A stretch of DNA of 64,000 nt from Lentzea albida (GCF_900111005.1 NZ_FOFV01000018.1:62001-126000), one strand, 5' to 3'. Positions 32,825-42,188 are shown, counted from the first letter of the stretch. The notes: generated from the letters alone by a model not told the origin. Translations and numbers: made by a program.

Positions 32825-33560
32825 TACTGGCGGAAGTCAACGCCTGGAAGTACGCGGCCTGCCCCGTCTTGTTCGGGTGGTAGGAGTCCTCTGCCGGGTG
32901 GACCAGGGCGTTGATCCACGGCTTGGGCGAGCACACCCCGTGGTGCGCAAACGCTTCCCTGACATCCACGTACCGCGCGCCGGCACGTCCGGCCGCCTGC
33001 GCGATCTCACCGGAGAGCTGGTCGGCGGCGTCGTTGAGCGCCGCGCGCTTGACGGCCGACAGCGTGCGGCAGCCGTCGTCCGGCGTGAACAGCCGCGGGT
33101 AACCGAGCACGACGAGCGTGGCGTTCGGCGCCGCCGCCCTGATCGTGGAGTAGGTGGTGTCGAGCCGCCCGGGCAGTTGTGAGTGGAGGAAGTCGACCGC
33201 CGTGGCGACCCGTTTCGAGCAGGCCTCGTCACCTTTGAGCGTGCACGTGGTCAGGACGTCGGTGAACCCGAGGTCGTTGCCGCCGACGGTGATCGTGACG
33301 AGCGTGGTGCTCGGCGTGAGCGCCCGCATCTGCGGCTTGAGCGACTGGGTGGTCGCGCCGCTGCACGCCATGAACTCGAACGACGGGAACTCCGCACCCC
33401 GCAACGCCGGGTAGGCGTTCGAGCTGCGACGGCACGAGCCCTCCACATAGGAGCCGGCGCCCGCACCGGACGCGTAGGAGTCGCCGAGTGCGACGTACTC
33501 CGGTGCGGTCGGTGCGGGCGCCAGCAGTGCGACAGCGAGAACTCCAGCCATGAAACCCAT
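32820..33560 (-). CDS. Secreted SGNH/GDSL-type esterase or lipase
   Basis: 246 residues. A short signal peptide (MGFMAGVLAVALLAPAPTAP) is followed by ALGDSYASGAG with the nucleophilic serine (block I), a conserved Gly near ACSGATTQSL (block II), TVGGNDLGF (block III) and DSYHPNKTG with the catalytic His (block V). Cysteine pairs are typical of secreted actinobacterial SGNH lipases. It would hydrolyse lipid or acyl esters outside the cell. An alternative start is three codons further on. Confidence 0.9.
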   Translation of the reverse strand: MGFMAGVLAVALLAPAPTAPEYVALGDSYASGAGAGSYVEGSCRRSSNAYPALRGAEFPSFEFMACSGATTQSLKPQMRALTPSTTLVTITVGGNDLGFTDVLTTCTLKGDEACSKRVATAVDFLHSQLPGRLDTTYSTIRAAAPNATLVVLGYPRLFTPDDGCRTLSAVKRAALNDAADQLSGEIAQAAGRAGARYVDVREAFAHHGVCSPKPWINALVHPAEDSYHPNKTGQAAYFQALTSASR

Positions 33561-33600
33561 GAACCCGGACTACCACTGTGGACGATCGACTTGTAGGGCG

Positions 33601-34713
33601 TTAACCCAGACGTGTGGGCAGCACGCAGACCGGGATGGCGGTCTGAAGCGGCGTGCCGGACGGAGTCAGCTTCCCGGTCGCCTTGTCCACCTTGAACGAC
33701 GTGACGTTGTTCGAGTTCTGGTTGGCGGCGAACAACAACGTCCCGGACGGGTCGAACGTGATGTGCCGCGGGTACTTGCCGCCCACCGGGGTGGTGCCGA
33801 CGAGCGTGAGCCCGGCGCCGCCGACGGCGAAATGCGCGACGCTGTCGTGCCCGCGGTTCGACAGGTAGACGTGCTTGCCGTCACCCGAGACCAGCACCTC
33901 GGCCGGGTAGTTCTTCACCCCGCCGACCGGCGCGGTCGGCAGCACCTGGCCCGGCGTCAGCTTCCCGTCGGCGTAGGCGCAGGTCACGATGGTCGAGTCC
34001 AGCTCGTTCGCGACGTACGCCGTCTTGCCGTCCGGGTGGAATGCGATGTGGCGCGGTCCGGCACCCGGCTTGACCTCGGCCTGCGAGACCTGCGTCAGCC
34101 GCCCGCCGGTGAACGAGTAGAAGAACACCGAGTCGGCGCCGAGGTCGACCGCGGCCGCGTACCGGCCGGCCTGGTCGAACACGACGTGGTGCGCGTGCGG
34201 GCCCTCCTGGCGGTCGGGGTCCGGGCCCGATCCCTTGTGCTGCACCTTCTGCGTGCGCGCACCGAGGCTGCCGTCCGCGTTGACCGGGAAGACGCTGAGC
34301 GAGCCGGACGAGTAGTCGGCCGTGATCAGGAACTTCCCGGACGGGTCGAGCGTCAGGTGGCACGGGTCGGCGCCACCGGTCGGCTGCTTGTTGATCACCT
34401 TCAGCGTGACGGCGTTAATCGCGGTGACCTCGCCGGTGGTGTTCTCGTTGACGGCGTAGAGGAACCTGCCGTCCTTCGACTCGATCACGAACGACGGGTT
34501 GACCACGCCCGTGATCACGCCGGTCGTCTTCAGCTGCCCGGTGACGGTGTCGTAGGTGCCGGTGCCGATGCCCTTGGCGCCCCCGCTCCACGTCGTGTAG
34601 GCGCCGAAGAACACTCTCCGCGTGGCGGCAGCCGCCTCAGCGGTCCCTCCGGTCATCAGCAGTCCCGCTCCTACGCCCATGGCTCCGAGAAAACGTCGCC
34701 GGTCCACACCCAC
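33601..34713 (-). CDS. Tat-exported lactonase-family beta-propeller (6-phosphogluconolactonase-like)
   Basis: 370 residues from GTG at 34713, chosen because GGAGG lies seven bases upstream. Twin-arginine signal DRRRFLGAMGVGAGLLMTG at residues 3-21. The rest is a seven-bladed beta-propeller with repeats such as DPCHLTLDPSGKFLITADY and GPRHIAFHPDGKTAYVANE (lactonase family). Tat export argues against a role in the cytoplasmic pentose-phosphate pathway. The extracellular substrate is unknown. Confidence 0.88.
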   Translation of the reverse strand: MGVDRRRFLGAMGVGAGLLMTGGTAEAAAATRRVFFGAYTTWSGGAKGIGTGTYDTVTGQLKTTGVITGVVNPSFVIESKDGRFLYAVNENTTGEVTAINAVTLKVINKQPTGGADPCHLTLDPSGKFLITADYSSGSLSVFPVNADGSLGARTQKVQHKGSGPDPDRQEGPHAHHVVFDQAGRYAAAVDLGADSVFFYSFTGGRLTQVSQAEVKPGAGPRHIAFHPDGKTAYVANELDSTIVTCAYADGKLTPGQVLPTAPVGGVKNYPAEVLVSGDGKHVYLSNRGHDSVAHFAVGGAGLTLVGTTPVGGKYPRHITFDPSGTLLFAANQNSNNVTSFKVDKATGKLTPSGTPLQTAIPVCVLPTRLG

Positions 34714-34806
34714 GTCCGCACCTCCGGGATACTCTCTTCGGCGGCGGCGCACTCCACACTGGCCCAGACCACTGCGGGCAGGCAATAGGCGCAATCAAGA
34801 TTGCAG

Positions 34807-35640
34807 CTAGCGCAACGGGTCGTTGTTGACCAAGCGGGCCTTCTCGGCCTCGAGGTCGTAGGCGGGCGGCGGGAACTTCGGATCCATCTCGCGCAGGGTC
34901 TCGAGCAGCAACCGGCTGATCGCCCAGTTCCGGTACCACTTGCGGTCCGACGGGACGGCGTACCAGGGCGTGTCCCGGCAGTTCTTCAGGGCCTGCGTGT
35001 AGGCGTCCTGGTACTTCGACCACTTGGACCGGACGTCGATGTCGGCCGGGTTGTACTTCCAGTTCTTCTTCGGGTCGTCCAGGCGCGCGAGCAGCCGTTC
35101 CTTCTGGACCTCGGGCGAGATGTGCAGGAAGCACTTCACGAGCGTGATGCCCGAGTCCGCGAGCTCCTGCTCGAACGCGTTGATCTCCTTGTAACGCCCC
35201 CGCACCTCGGCCGCCGTGATGAGGCGCTCTACTTTGGGCACGAGGACGTCCTCGTAGTGCGAGCGGTCGAACGCGCCGATGTGGCCCTTGTCGGGCAGGG
35301 CCTTGCGGATGCGCCAGAGGTAGTGGTGCCGCAGTTCCGCGGCCGTCGGCTTCTTGAACGACGCGATGCGCACGCCCTGCGGGTTCACCAGGCCCATGAC
35401 GTGCCGGACCACGCCGCCCTTGCCGGAGGTGTCCATGCCCTGCAGCACCAGCAGCACCGCGCGGGTGTCCTCCGCGTACAGCGCCTCCTGGAGGTCTTCC
35501 AGCTCGGCCCCGGTGGCGACCAGGTCCTCGGCCGCCTCCTTCTTGTTCCTGGGGCCGATCGGCCGACCGGCCGGGTCGAGGGTGGAGAGGTCCACCTCGT
35601 CGAGCCGCAGGGCGTCGCGCACCGACTTCTTCGCCATCAT
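34807..35640 (-). CDS. ppk2: Polyphosphate kinase 2 (PPK2)
   Basis: 277 residues from the first ATG of a pair. A GTG six codons upstream (35658) is possible, and neither has a good ribosome site. Walker A GMDTSGKGG at about residue 69, Walker B region FDRSHYEDVLVP and the WYRNWAISRLL C-terminal segment place it in PPK2, which transfers phosphate between polyphosphate and nucleotides. One PPK2 domain. Subclass (ADP, GDP or AMP preference) cannot be set from the motifs alone. Confidence 0.92.
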   Translation of the reverse strand: MMAKKSVRDALRLDEVDLSTLDPAGRPIGPRNKKEAAEDLVATGAELEDLQEALYAEDTRAVLLVLQGMDTSGKGGVVRHVMGLVNPQGVRIASFKKPTAAELRHHYLWRIRKALPDKGHIGAFDRSHYEDVLVPKVERLITAAEVRGRYKEINAFEQELADSGITLVKCFLHISPEVQKERLLARLDDPKKNWKYNPADIDVRSKWSKYQDAYTQALKNCRDTPWYAVPSDRKWYRNWAISRLLLETLREMDPKFPPPAYDLEAEKARLVNNDPLR

Positions 35641-35765
35641 CAGACCGTAGCGATTCACCGCGCCGTCCGCCTGCTGAGCAAGACATCACCACGGATTGGT
35701 GAATCTACGCAACGAACTGAGGCCGTGCGCAATGCTTGGCGGCTGAAATCGCTTGTTCCGGCCCC

Positions 35766-35777
35766 TAGCCTTGGAGG
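35766..35777 (+). promoter_or_regulatory. Probable leaderless -10 element of rocD
   Basis: TAGCCT, six bases, then ATG. The GGAGG here touches the start codon and therefore cannot serve as its Shine-Dalgarno sequence, which supports leaderless translation. Confidence 0.5.
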
Positions 35778-37007
35778 ATGACCGCCATCGCTGAGCACAA
35801 CACCACCACCAGCGCGGACTACGTCGCACTCGACGAGGAGTGGAGCACGCACAACTACCACCCGCTGCCGGTGGTCATCTCGCACGGCGAGGGGTCCTGG
35901 GTCACCGACGTCGAGGGCCGCCGCTACCTGGACTTCCTGTCCGGTTACTCGTCGCTCAACTTCGGGCACCGCCACCCCGCCCTGGTGGCCGCCGCCGTCG
36001 AGCAGCTCGGCCGCGTGACGCTGACCAGCCGCGCGTTCCACCACGACCAGTTCGGCCTGTTCTGCCGGGAGCTCGCCCACCTCACCGGCACCGAGATGGT
36101 CCTCGCGATGAACTCCGGCGCCGAGGCCGTCGAGTCCGCGATCAAGGTCGCCCGCAAGTGGGCCTACCAGGTCAAGGGCGTGCCGGAGGGCACCGCCGAG
36201 ATCATCGTCGCCGGTTCCAACTTCCACGGCCGCACGACGACGATCGTGTCGTTCTCGACCGACGAGACGGCGCGCAACGACTTCGGCCCGTTCACGCCCG
36301 GCTTCAAGGTCGTGAAGTACGGCGCCCTGGACGAGATCGAGTCCGCGATCTCCCCTCGCACGGCGGCCGTGCTGCTGGAGCCGATCCAGGGCGAGGCCGG
36401 CGTCGTCGTGCCGCCCGCCGGGTACCTGGCCGGGATCCGCCGCCTGTGCGACGAGCACGGCGTGCTGATGATCGCCGACGAGATCCAGTCCGGGCTCGGC
36501 CGCACCGGCGAGCTGTTCGCGCTCGACCACGAGGGCGTGCGCGCGGACCTCTACACGCTGGGCAAGGCCCTGGGCGGCGGCATCCTGCCGGTGTCCGCCG
36601 TGGTCGGGTCGCGCGCGGTGCTGGGCGTGCTGAAGCCGGGCGAGCACGGGTCGACGTTCGGCGGCAACCCGCTCGCCTGCGCCGTCGGCCGCGCGGTCGT
36701 GCGGCTGCTGGCCACGGGCGAGTTCCAGGAACGCTCGCGCACGATGGGCGCGTACCTGCACGCCGAGCTGGGCAAGCTGGTCGGGCACGGCGTGGCCGAG
36801 GTGCGCGGGCGCGGGCTGTGGGCCGGTGTCGAGATCGCGCCGGGCGGCCCGGTCGGCCGTGCCGCGTCCGAGGCGCTGGCGACGCGCGGGGTGCTGTGCA
36901 AGGAGACGCACGCGTCGACGTTGCGCGTCGCGCCACCGTTGGTGATCACGCGGGACGAGATCGACCTGGGCGTGCGGGCGATCGCTGAGGTCGTTCGTCC
37001 TGTTTAG
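35778..37007 (+). CDS. rocD: Ornithine aminotransferase (ornithine-oxo-acid transaminase)
   Basis: 409 residues, class III PLP-dependent aminotransferase. NYHPLPVVISHGEGSWVTDV, SAYSSLNFGH-like SGYSSLNFGHRHP, NSGAEAVESAIK, DEIQSGLGRTG and the lysine in TLGKALGGG (Schiff base) are those of RocD. It converts ornithine and 2-oxoglutarate to glutamate semialdehyde and glutamate in arginine catabolism. Single gene, apparently leaderless, ended by a strong hairpin. Confidence 0.92.
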   Translation: MTAIAEHNTTTSADYVALDEEWSTHNYHPLPVVISHGEGSWVTDVEGRRYLDFLSGYSSLNFGHRHPALVAAAVEQLGRVTLTSRAFHHDQFGLFCRELAHLTGTEMVLAMNSGAEAVESAIKVARKWAYQVKGVPEGTAEIIVAGSNFHGRTTTIVSFSTDETARNDFGPFTPGFKVVKYGALDEIESAISPRTAAVLLEPIQGEAGVVVPPAGYLAGIRRLCDEHGVLMIADEIQSGLGRTGELFALDHEGVRADLYTLGKALGGGILPVSAVVGSRAVLGVLKPGEHGSTFGGNPLACAVGRAVVRLLATGEFQERSRTMGAYLHAELGKLVGHGVAEVRGRGLWAGVEIAPGGPVGRAASEALATRGVLCKETHASTLRVAPPLVITRDEIDLGVRAIAEVVRPV

Positions 37008-37041
37008 GGGGAATTTGGTCCTCACCTAGGTCACAAATGCG

Positions 37042-37067
37042 GCGGACGGGTCACGTTGCCCGTCCGC
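37042..37067 (+). terminator. Hairpin after rocD
   Basis: GCGGACGGG and CCCGTCCGC (perfect 9-bp arms) around an 8-base loop, 34 bases after the rocD stop and 10 bases before the next start codon. Probably a terminator, possibly also limiting entry into the next gene. Confidence 0.65.
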
Positions 37068-37077
37068 TGCGGGCATC

Positions 37078-38472
37078 ATGACTCGTATGGGTGAACGGGT
37101 GCGCGCGCAGGCCGCTGCCGCTCTGGGCAGATGGGTTGAGCCGGAAGAGGTCTACGCCGAGGGACGCGCGCTGCGGTCCTCAGTGGACTTCAAGGCGCAC
37201 CGCGCGATGTCGCTGGCCCCGTCCCGCCCGTCCGTGCTGGAGTTCCTGCGCGCCAGCAACGAGGGCCGGCTGGAGCACCTGATCCCGTTGCGGGTCGGGC
37301 GGATGCTCGAGAACCCGTTCGCGTTCTTCCGCGGATCGGCGGGACTGCAGGCGGGCGACCTCGCCGCCGGGTGCGCGACCGGCCTTCACGCTCAGTTGTG
37401 CGGTGATGCACACGCAGCGAACTTCGGCCTCTACGGCACGCCCGAGGGCCAGATCGTCATGGACATCAACGACTTCGACGAGACGCTGCCCGGCCCGTGG
37501 GAGTGGGACCTCAAGCGGCTCGTCGCCTCGCTGGTGCTGGCGGGCCGCGTCGGCGGCGTGTCGGACAAGGGGTGCCGCGACGCCGCCGAGGACGCGGTGA
37601 GCGCCTACCGGGCGGTGATCAAGCGCCTCGCGGAGATGCCGTTCATGGACTCGTGGACCGCGCTGGGCGACCAGTCCACGCTGTCGAAGGTGAAGGCCGA
37701 CGACCTGATCAACGACTTCTCCAAGGCCGCCGAGAAGTCGCGCAAGAACACCAGCGCGAGGTTCGCCGCGAAGTGGACCGCGCACGACGGCGAGAAGTGG
37801 CGGTTCGTCACCAACCCGCCGACCTTCACCGAGGCCACTCCCCCGACCAAGGCGGCCGTGATCGCCGCGCTGCCGTCCTACGTGGACACCCTGCGCGAGT
37901 CGCGGACCAACCTGATCATGCGCTACGGCGTGTCGGACGTGGCGTTCCGCGTCGTCGGCACCGGCAGCGTCGGCCTGCGCAACTACCTGGTCCTGTTGCA
38001 CGGCAACGGCTCCGAGGCGCTGGTCCTGCAGGCCAAGGAGGCGCGTCCGTCGGCGCTGCAGCCGTTCCTCGACGTCGAACCCGCCAAGCACGAGGGCAAG
38101 CGGATCGTGCACGGCGCCCGCCTCGTCCAGGCGGAGACCGACATCCTGCTGGGCTGGACGACGATCGAGGGCCGGCACTTCATCGTGCGGCAGTTCCGCA
38201 ACCGCAAGGGCGAGATCGACGCGACCACCCTCAAGCGCGACGACCTCGACGACTACGGCCGCTTCGCGGGCGCGCTGCTGGCCCGCGCGCACACCAGGTC
38301 GCTCGACCCGCGACTGCTGGCCGGGTACTTCCAGAACGGCGGCGGCAACGACCTCGACGAGGCCTTCGCGAAGTACGCGTTCGACTACGCCGACCAGACC
38401 GAGGCGGACCACGAGGAGCTGACGAGGCTCGTCAAGAACGGGAAGCTGCCCGCGCTCGTCGAGGACCGCTGA
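37078..38472 (+). CDS. DUF2252 family protein
   Basis: 464 residues. A second in-frame ATG lies three codons on (37087); no ribosome site precedes either. CGDAHAANFGLYG and DINDFDETLPGPWEWDLKRL resemble the phosphate-binding and metal-binding loops of aminoglycoside-phosphotransferase/kinase-like folds, with MSLAPSRPSVLEFL and FAFFRGSAGL at the N-terminus. Widespread in actinobacteria, function unknown. Monocistronic. Confidence 0.88.
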   Translation: MTRMGERVRAQAAAALGRWVEPEEVYAEGRALRSSVDFKAHRAMSLAPSRPSVLEFLRASNEGRLEHLIPLRVGRMLENPFAFFRGSAGLQAGDLAAGCATGLHAQLCGDAHAANFGLYGTPEGQIVMDINDFDETLPGPWEWDLKRLVASLVLAGRVGGVSDKGCRDAAEDAVSAYRAVIKRLAEMPFMDSWTALGDQSTLSKVKADDLINDFSKAAEKSRKNTSARFAAKWTAHDGEKWRFVTNPPTFTEATPPTKAAVIAALPSYVDTLRESRTNLIMRYGVSDVAFRVVGTGSVGLRNYLVLLHGNGSEALVLQAKEARPSALQPFLDVEPAKHEGKRIVHGARLVQAETDILLGWTTIEGRHFIVRQFRNRKGEIDATTLKRDDLDDYGRFAGALLARAHTRSLDPRLLAGYFQNGGGNDLDEAFAKYAFDYADQTEADHEELTRLVKNGKLPALVEDR

Positions 38473-38699
38473 CGCGGGACGACCTGGGCGGCCGGGCGGG
38501 ACGGCGTCCGGGGGTCGCGAGCGGCGCTGTCGCTCGTGACCTCGGTACCTGGGGTCCGCCGAACGCCGGGAGCGGCTCACCCCGCTCGACCCGGCCCGCC
38601 GGGCGGCTCGCCCCACCTGCCCGCACCGAGGGCGTTCGCTGCGGGCGTCGACCGACACGCCAGCGCCTCCACCGCACGGAGATCAACGCCGAGCATGCT

Positions 38700-38711
38700 T
38701 AACCTGGCGGT
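38700..38711 (+). promoter_or_regulatory. Probable leaderless -10 element of the GNAT gene
   Basis: TAACCT followed by six bases and the ATG at 38712. No Shine-Dalgarno sequence. Same spacing as at 18347 and 35766. Confidence 0.5.
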
Positions 38712-39116
38712 ATGAAGATCCGCCGCGCCGCCTCCGCCGACGACGTGTTCGCCGCCGCGCACCTGTTCGACGCGCCGCCGCGGCCCGACGCGACCGCCCG
38801 GTTCCTGGCGCAGGACCACAGCCACCTGCTGATCGCGTACGTGGGCGACCAGCCGGCCGGGTTCGTGTCCGGGGTGGAGACCACGCACCCGGACAAGGGC
38901 ACCGAGATGTTCCTCTACGAGCTGGGAGTGGACGACGCGTTCCTGCGGCGCGGCATCGGCACCGCGCTGGTCGAGGCGTTGAAAACCCTTGCGGTGGAAC
39001 GGGGTTGCTACGCGATGTGGACCGGCACCGCCGCGGGCGACGCGGCGGCGCAGGCCACCTACAAGAAGGCGGGCGGGTCGGTCGACGACGGCGCCTTCGT
39101 CTCCTGGGAGCTCTAG
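38712..39116 (+). CDS. GNAT N-acetyltransferase, AAC(3)-I-like
   Basis: 134 residues, one GNAT domain. LYELGVDDAFLRRGIGTALV is the beta4/acetyl-CoA loop (motif A, R-R-G-I-G). YKKAGGSVDDGAFVSWEL at the end resembles gentamicin 3-N-acetyltransferase-type proteins. Chromosomal genes of this kind are usually annotated by similarity only; an antibiotic substrate is not shown. Convergent with the ABC-F gene. Confidence 0.85.
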   Translation: MKIRRAASADDVFAAAHLFDAPPRPDATARFLAQDHSHLLIAYVGDQPAGFVSGVETTHPDKGTEMFLYELGVDDAFLRRGIGTALVEALKTLAVERGCYAMWTGTAAGDAAAQATYKKAGGSVDDGAFVSWEL

Positions 39117-39126
39117 GGCGCCCTAG
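39113..39126. terminator. Palindrome spanning two convergent stop codons
   Basis: CTAGGGCGCCCTAG holds the TAG stop codons of the GNAT gene and of the ABC-F gene, one on each strand. A perfect 14-bp palindrome could act as a short bidirectional terminator. Confidence 0.4.
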
Positions 39127-40718
39127 GTCCAGACCGGTTCGTCCACTTCGGACACCTTGCCGTCGGCGCGGAAGTGCAGGAACCGGTCGAACGACTTGGC
39201 GAACCACCTGTCGTGCGTGACGGCGACGACCGTGCCCTCGAAGTCGTTCAGGGCGTTCTGCAACGCCTCGGCGGAGGCCAGGTCGAGGTTGTCGGTCGGC
39301 TCGTCGAGCAGCAGCAACGTCGCCCCGGACAGTTCCAGCAGCAGGATCTGGAACCGCGCCTGCTGGCCGCCGGAGAGGTTCTCGAAGCGCTGGTCGCCGG
39401 CGTGGTGCAGGCCGTAGCGCTGCAACACCGACATGGCGGCACCGCGGTCCTTGCCGGCGCGCCGGCCCTCGCCGTGCCAGAGGATGTCGACGAGCGTGCG
39501 GCCGAGCCACTCCGGGTGCTCGTGCGTCTGCGCGAACAGGCCGGGCACGACGCGCGCGCCGAGCTTCCACGCACCCGAGGTGCGTACCTCGTCGCCGCCG
39601 AGCAGGCGCAGGAAGTGGCTCTTGCCGGAGCCGTTCGAGCCCAGGACCGCCACCCGGTCGCCGAAGAAGATCTCCTGTGAGAACGGTTTCATCAGGCCGG
39701 TCAGCTCCAGCTGCTCGCACGTGATCGCGCGAACGCCCGTGCGGCCGCCCTTCAGGCGTGGGTGGACCTTCTCGTCCGTGGGGATCTCCGGTGGTGGGCC
39801 GGCGTCCTCGTACCGTTGGAGGCGCGCGCTCATCACGCGGTACTTCTGCGCCATCGCCTCCGAGAACTTGGCCTGTTGTTGGAGGGTGCGCACGAGTTCC
39901 TTCAGGCGCTCGTGCTCCTCGTTCCAGCGGCGATGGTCTTCCAGCAGCTTCTCGATGCGTTTGGCGCGGGCGGCGTGCCAGGTGCCGAACGAGCCGGCGT
40001 GCGTCCACGCGGAGTGCGCCTCGACCGTGACGACGTGCGTGGCGGCGTTGGACAGCAGCTCGCGGTCGTGGCTGACGACGAGCACGGCCTTGTCGGTGGC
40101 TTTGAGCCGTTCCTCCAGCCAGCGCTTGCCGGGCACGTCGAGGTAGTTGTCGGGCTCGTCGAGCAGCAGGACCTGCTCGTGGCCGCGCAGCAACGTCTCG
40201 AGGACCAGCCGCTTCTGCTCACCACCCGAAAGGGTGCGCACCTCGCGGAACCGGGCGCGGTCGTAGGGCAGGCCCAGAGCCGCGACGGTGACGGTGTCCC
40301 AGAGGACCTCGACGTCGTACCCGCCCGCCTCGCCATAGCTGGTCAGCGCGGTGGCGTAGCGCATCTGGGCGGCTTCGTCGTCGGTGTCCATCAACGCGAG
40401 CTCGGAGTCGTCGAGCTCCTCCGCCGCCTTCCGCAACGCGGCGGGAGCGACGGAGAGCAGCAGGTCGCGCACGAGGCTGTCGTCGCGGACCGAGCCGATG
40501 AACTGCGGCATCACCGCGAGGCCGCCCTGCACGTGCACGCTGCCCTGCTTCGGGGTGAGCTCCCCCGACAGGATCCGTTGCAGCGTCGTCTTGCCGACAC
40601 CGTTCGCGCCGACGAGCGCGACCACGGTCCCGCCGCTCACCTTGAACGAGACGTCGCGGAACAGCTCCCTGCCGTCCGGCAGGGCGTACGCGAGCCCGTT
40701 CGCTTCCAGGTATCCCAC
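39123..40718 (-). CDS. ABC-F family ATPase (ribosome-associated type)
   Basis: 531 residues, two ABC cassettes and no membrane segments. The first has Walker A GANGVGKT (37-44), signature LSGGEQKRLVLE and LLLDEPDNYLD. The second has GSNGSGKS, LSGGQQARFQIL and LLLDEPTDNLDL. The linker (about 240-300) is charged and helical as in ABC-F factors that act at the ribosomal E site, whether translation factors or antibiotic-resistance proteins. Which of these it is cannot be told from the sequence. Confidence 0.92.
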   Translation of the reverse strand: MGYLEANGLAYALPDGRELFRDVSFKVSGGTVVALVGANGVGKTTLQRILSGELTPKQGSVHVQGGLAVMPQFIGSVRDDSLVRDLLLSVAPAALRKAAEELDDSELALMDTDDEAAQMRYATALTSYGEAGGYDVEVLWDTVTVAALGLPYDRARFREVRTLSGGEQKRLVLETLLRGHEQVLLLDEPDNYLDVPGKRWLEERLKATDKAVLVVSHDRELLSNAATHVVTVEAHSAWTHAGSFGTWHAARAKRIEKLLEDHRRWNEEHERLKELVRTLQQQAKFSEAMAQKYRVMSARLQRYEDAGPPPEIPTDEKVHPRLKGGRTGVRAITCEQLELTGLMKPFSQEIFFGDRVAVLGSNGSGKSHFLRLLGGDEVRTSGAWKLGARVVPGLFAQTHEHPEWLGRTLVDILWHGEGRRAGKDRGAAMSVLQRYGLHHAGDQRFENLSGGQQARFQILLLELSGATLLLLDEPTDNLDLASAEALQNALNDFEGTVVAVTHDRWFAKSFDRFLHFRADGKVSEVDEPVWT

Positions 40719-40764
40719 GCCGGAGATGGTCGAGGGCTCCGGCCGGGAAAGCCAGCGAGTTTCG

Positions 40765-41010
40765 CTACCGGATGCGCAGCGGGTACCTGCGGAACACCAG
40801 CACCGCGGCAGTGACCAGCAGGCACTGGAAGGCGGGGCCGAACGCGCCGATCACCGTCAGCAGCACCGTGAGGCCGCCGAAGACGAGCAGCAGTCCGTAG
40901 AACAGCCAGGGACGGACCCCTCGGCTCATCGTGCGGGCGAGTCTCGGCTCGTCCGCCAGCAACCGCTGCTCGATCTCCTGGAGCGAGCGGCGTTCGGCTT
41001 CACTCAGCAT
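40765..41010 (-). CDS. DUF3040 small membrane protein
   Basis: 81 residues from ATG at 41010 with GGAGG five bases upstream. The N-terminus MLSEAERRSLQEIEQRL followed by LLADEPRLARTM is the DUF3040 signature. Two membrane segments follow (LFYGLLLVFGGLTVLLTVIG and FQCLLVTAAVLVF). Function unknown. Actinobacteria-specific. Confidence 0.9.
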   Translation of the reverse strand: MLSEAERRSLQEIEQRLLADEPRLARTMSRGVRPWLFYGLLLVFGGLTVLLTVIGAFGPAFQCLLVTAAVLVFRRYPLRIR

Positions 41011-41097
41011 CAGTGCCTCCGGAGGGCGTCGGGACGTCAGCATTCCCGCCCGCATCCAGTGGATACTCGAACACCGGGGGTGTCAAACTCGCCTCAG

Positions 41098-41122
41098 CCG
41101 GATCTCACGCCATTGGATCCGG
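41098..41122 (-). terminator. Inverted repeat downstream of zapE
   Basis: CCGGATC (41098-41104) and GATCCGG (41116-41122) with an 11-base loop, 10 bases after the zapE stop on the minus strand. Confidence 0.4.
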
Positions 41123-41131
41123 TGATGATGT

Positions 41132-42121
41132 TCAACGGCTCAGCGCGACGAGCCTCGACACCGCCCGCAGGTACTTCTTGCGGTAGCCGCCGCGCAGCAT
41201 CTCGTCGGTGAACAGCTCCGACAGCGGCTGCCCCGACACCGCCACCGGGATGTCGCGGTCGTAGAGCCTGTCGCCGAACGCCACGAGCCGCAGGCCGACG
41301 TTCTGGTCGGGCGCCGGCTTGACGTCCTTGAGGTGCACCGCGCTGACGCCGTCGAGCAGCCTGCCGTACTTCGACGGGTGGATGCGGGCGAGCGCCACGC
41401 ACAGTTCGTCGAAGTCGTCGAGCGTCGACCCGTCGGTGTTAGAGGCTCTAACGACCAGTTCACCGTCTGACATCGGTGAGGGGGCGTCCGGCAGGCCGCG
41501 GTGGCGGTAGTCCGGGCCGTCGACGCGCACGACGTCGAACTTCGACGACATCGACTGGATCTCGCGCAGGAAGTCGGCGGCGGCGAAGCGGCCCTCGCCG
41601 AGCTTGTCCGGCAGGGTGTTCGAGGTGGCGGCGATGTGGACGCCCGCCGCCATCAGCTCCTTGATCAGGCGCGTCACGAGCATGGTGTCGCCGGGGTCGT
41701 CGAGCTCGAACTCGTCGATCGCGAGCAGCTTGTGGCCCGAGAGCCGCTTCACGGCCTCCGGGAAGGTGAGGACGCCGACCATGTTCGTCAGCTCCACGAA
41801 CGTGCCGTAGGCCTTCGGGCCGGGGACGGCGTGCCAGAGCGAGGCGAGCAGGTGGGTCTTGCCGACGCCGAAGCCGCCGTCGAGGTAGAGGCCGAGCTTG
41901 CCCGGCTCGTCGTCGCGCGAGCCGAAGAGCGACCACTTCCTGCGGCGGGCGCCGACCCGCGCGGCGAACAGGCGGCCGGCCTCGACCGCGGCGGCCTGGG
42001 ACGGCTCGTCCGGGTTGGGGATGTAGGTGTCGAAGCTGACCGTGTCGAACCTCGGTGGCGGCACCAGGTTCTCGATCAGCTCGTCTGGACTGATCTGGGG
42101 ATCCCGGTCGGACAAGCGCAT
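41132..42121 (-). CDS. zapE: AFG1-like ATPase / cell division protein ZapE
   Basis: 329 residues from ATG at 42121. P-loop LDGGFGVGKTHLLASL at about 88, Walker B-like LLAIDEFELDDPGDTML and sensor region IAATSNTLPDKLGEGRF are the AFG1/ZapE hallmarks (AAA+-like without a full AAA domain). In E. coli ZapE affects Z-ring constriction under stress. The mitochondrial homologue is a quality-control factor. A TAAGCT hexamer lies seven bases upstream and there is no ribosome site, so leaderless expression is possible. Confidence 0.9.
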   Translation of the reverse strand: MRLSDRDPQISPDELIENLVPPPRFDTVSFDTYIPNPDEPSQAAAVEAGRLFAARVGARRRKWSLFGSRDDEPGKLGLYLDGGFGVGKTHLLASLWHAVPGPKAYGTFVELTNMVGVLTFPEAVKRLSGHKLLAIDEFELDDPGDTMLVTRLIKELMAAGVHIAATSNTLPDKLGEGRFAAADFLREIQSMSSKFDVVRVDGPDYRHRGLPDAPSPMSDGELVVRASNTDGSTLDDFDELCVALARIHPSKYGRLLDGVSAVHLKDVKPAPDQNVGLRLVAFGDRLYDRDIPVAVSGQPLSELFTDEMLRGGYRKKYLRAVSRLVALSR

Positions 42122-42188
42122 GCCGGGGAGCTTATCCGCGTGGTGGGATGGCCCAGTGGAGATGTTGTGGCCCTCACCGGGCGTTGAG

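Noticed and set aside
38473..38711. Gene in the gap before the GNAT gene
   Set aside because: Frames are Arg/Pro-rich with no ribosome site; only a weak CGAGCG/CGCTCG stem and the leaderless promoter are visible.
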